NCBI GenBank assembly: GCA_005223375.1
Contig: RXOD01005730.1
Span: forward strand, 1 to 12,717
Length of the DNA stretch: 12,717 nucleotides
Direction: 5' to 3'
Source: Amoebophrya sp. AT5.2
Taxonomy: Eukaryota > Sar > Dinophyceae > Syndiniales > Amoebophryaceae
Shown here: positions 12,471-12,717 of the stretch, one piece after another
Layout of the letters: each line of letters begins with the position of its first letter
Numbering within the stretch: position 1 is the first letter of the stretch
Notes under the pieces: model-generated
Told to the model about the DNA's origin: nothing
Seen by the model: the letters and a program-made list of their open reading frames with translations, nothing else
Database searches by the model: none
Translations under genes and position numbers: made by a program

Positions 12471-12717
12471 AATCTCAATCACCAGTAGCCCGTAGCGCAC
12501 TTTCAATTTCATTTCTTGAAAGAATAATATTCGCTCAATATCGTTACGCTTCACTCAACGACTGCAGCCCGGGCGGTCAGGCTCTCTTCAATGTGAGTTC
12601 AGAATCCGCGAAAGGAACACCATCTCAATGTTGGTGTGAATGCGACTGCGAATTGCTCATTTATTTTCTACTGTAAGTGAACTCTCGCGGCGCCATCATG
12701 ATCAGGCGAAGAAGAAG

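Larger units (their letters stand above)
12007..12717. other. Region upstream of the transporter gene
   Basis: No coding sequence could be supported in these 711 bases on either strand. The near part holds the candidate leader intron. The far part holds the ATGCAGC palindromes and an AT-rich segment (about 12510-12545). The last bases (from ATG at 12698) could begin a plus-strand frame, MIRRRR, or belong to the 3' end of a minus-strand frame. The window ends before this can be judged. Confidence 0.5.

Noticed and set aside
1..12717. Mobile elements, CRISPR arrays, tRNA or rRNA genes, dinoflagellate spliced-leader relic
   Set aside because: No transposase motif, long terminal repeats, regularly spaced repeats, cloverleaf-like sequence or spliced-leader string was seen on reading both strands; a computed search could still find diverged copies.

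Overview
This is a GC-rich nuclear window from a eukaryote, most likely a compact-genome protist. The METTL14-type m6A writer, GT-AG introns confirmed by homology, a secretory-pathway protein and a DMT/TPT-type transporter all point to a eukaryote. An alveolate or dinoflagellate-like organism is my guess. It rests on three co-directional genes with small introns and long low-complexity insertions. No spliced-leader or other lineage-specific marker was found, so the taxonomy is weak.

All three recognisable genes lie on the minus strand, so transcription runs from high to low coordinates. (1) 12006-9472 is an 844-residue polytopic membrane protein resembling nucleotide-sugar/triose-phosphate translocators (SLC35/TPT), with very long hydrophilic loops. 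(2) 8446-2848 is a multi-exon METTL14 homologue. Joining its exons over GT-AG introns gives one open frame of about 1,626 codons, roughly 3.5 times human METTL14. It carries an RG-rich N-terminus, the conserved NDYCQ...RPQNFI segment, a Rossmann methyltransferase core with DPPW (human METTL14 has EPPL), a charged coiled-coil region, and a long Gly/Lys/Pro-rich tail. (3) 2507-186 is a single-exon protein with a signal anchor that I assign to the DUF3431 family.

Intergenic stretches: 2508-2847 and 8447-9471 hold mainly untranslated regions. 12007-12717 holds a probable leader intron ending 7 bases before the transporter ATG, and two related ATGCAGC palindromes. The METTL14 leader has two overlapping small upstream ORFs and two intron-like elements of 31 and 37 nt.

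The genes do not form an obvious pathway. One is an RNA-modification enzyme subunit, one a probable Golgi/plastid-type transporter, and one a probable lumenal protein. No bacterial-style operon, mobile element, CRISPR array, tRNA or rRNA was seen. The best leads are the unusual METTL14 architecture and its intron set: several introns are multiples of three and some are stop-free, so retained forms would stay translatable.
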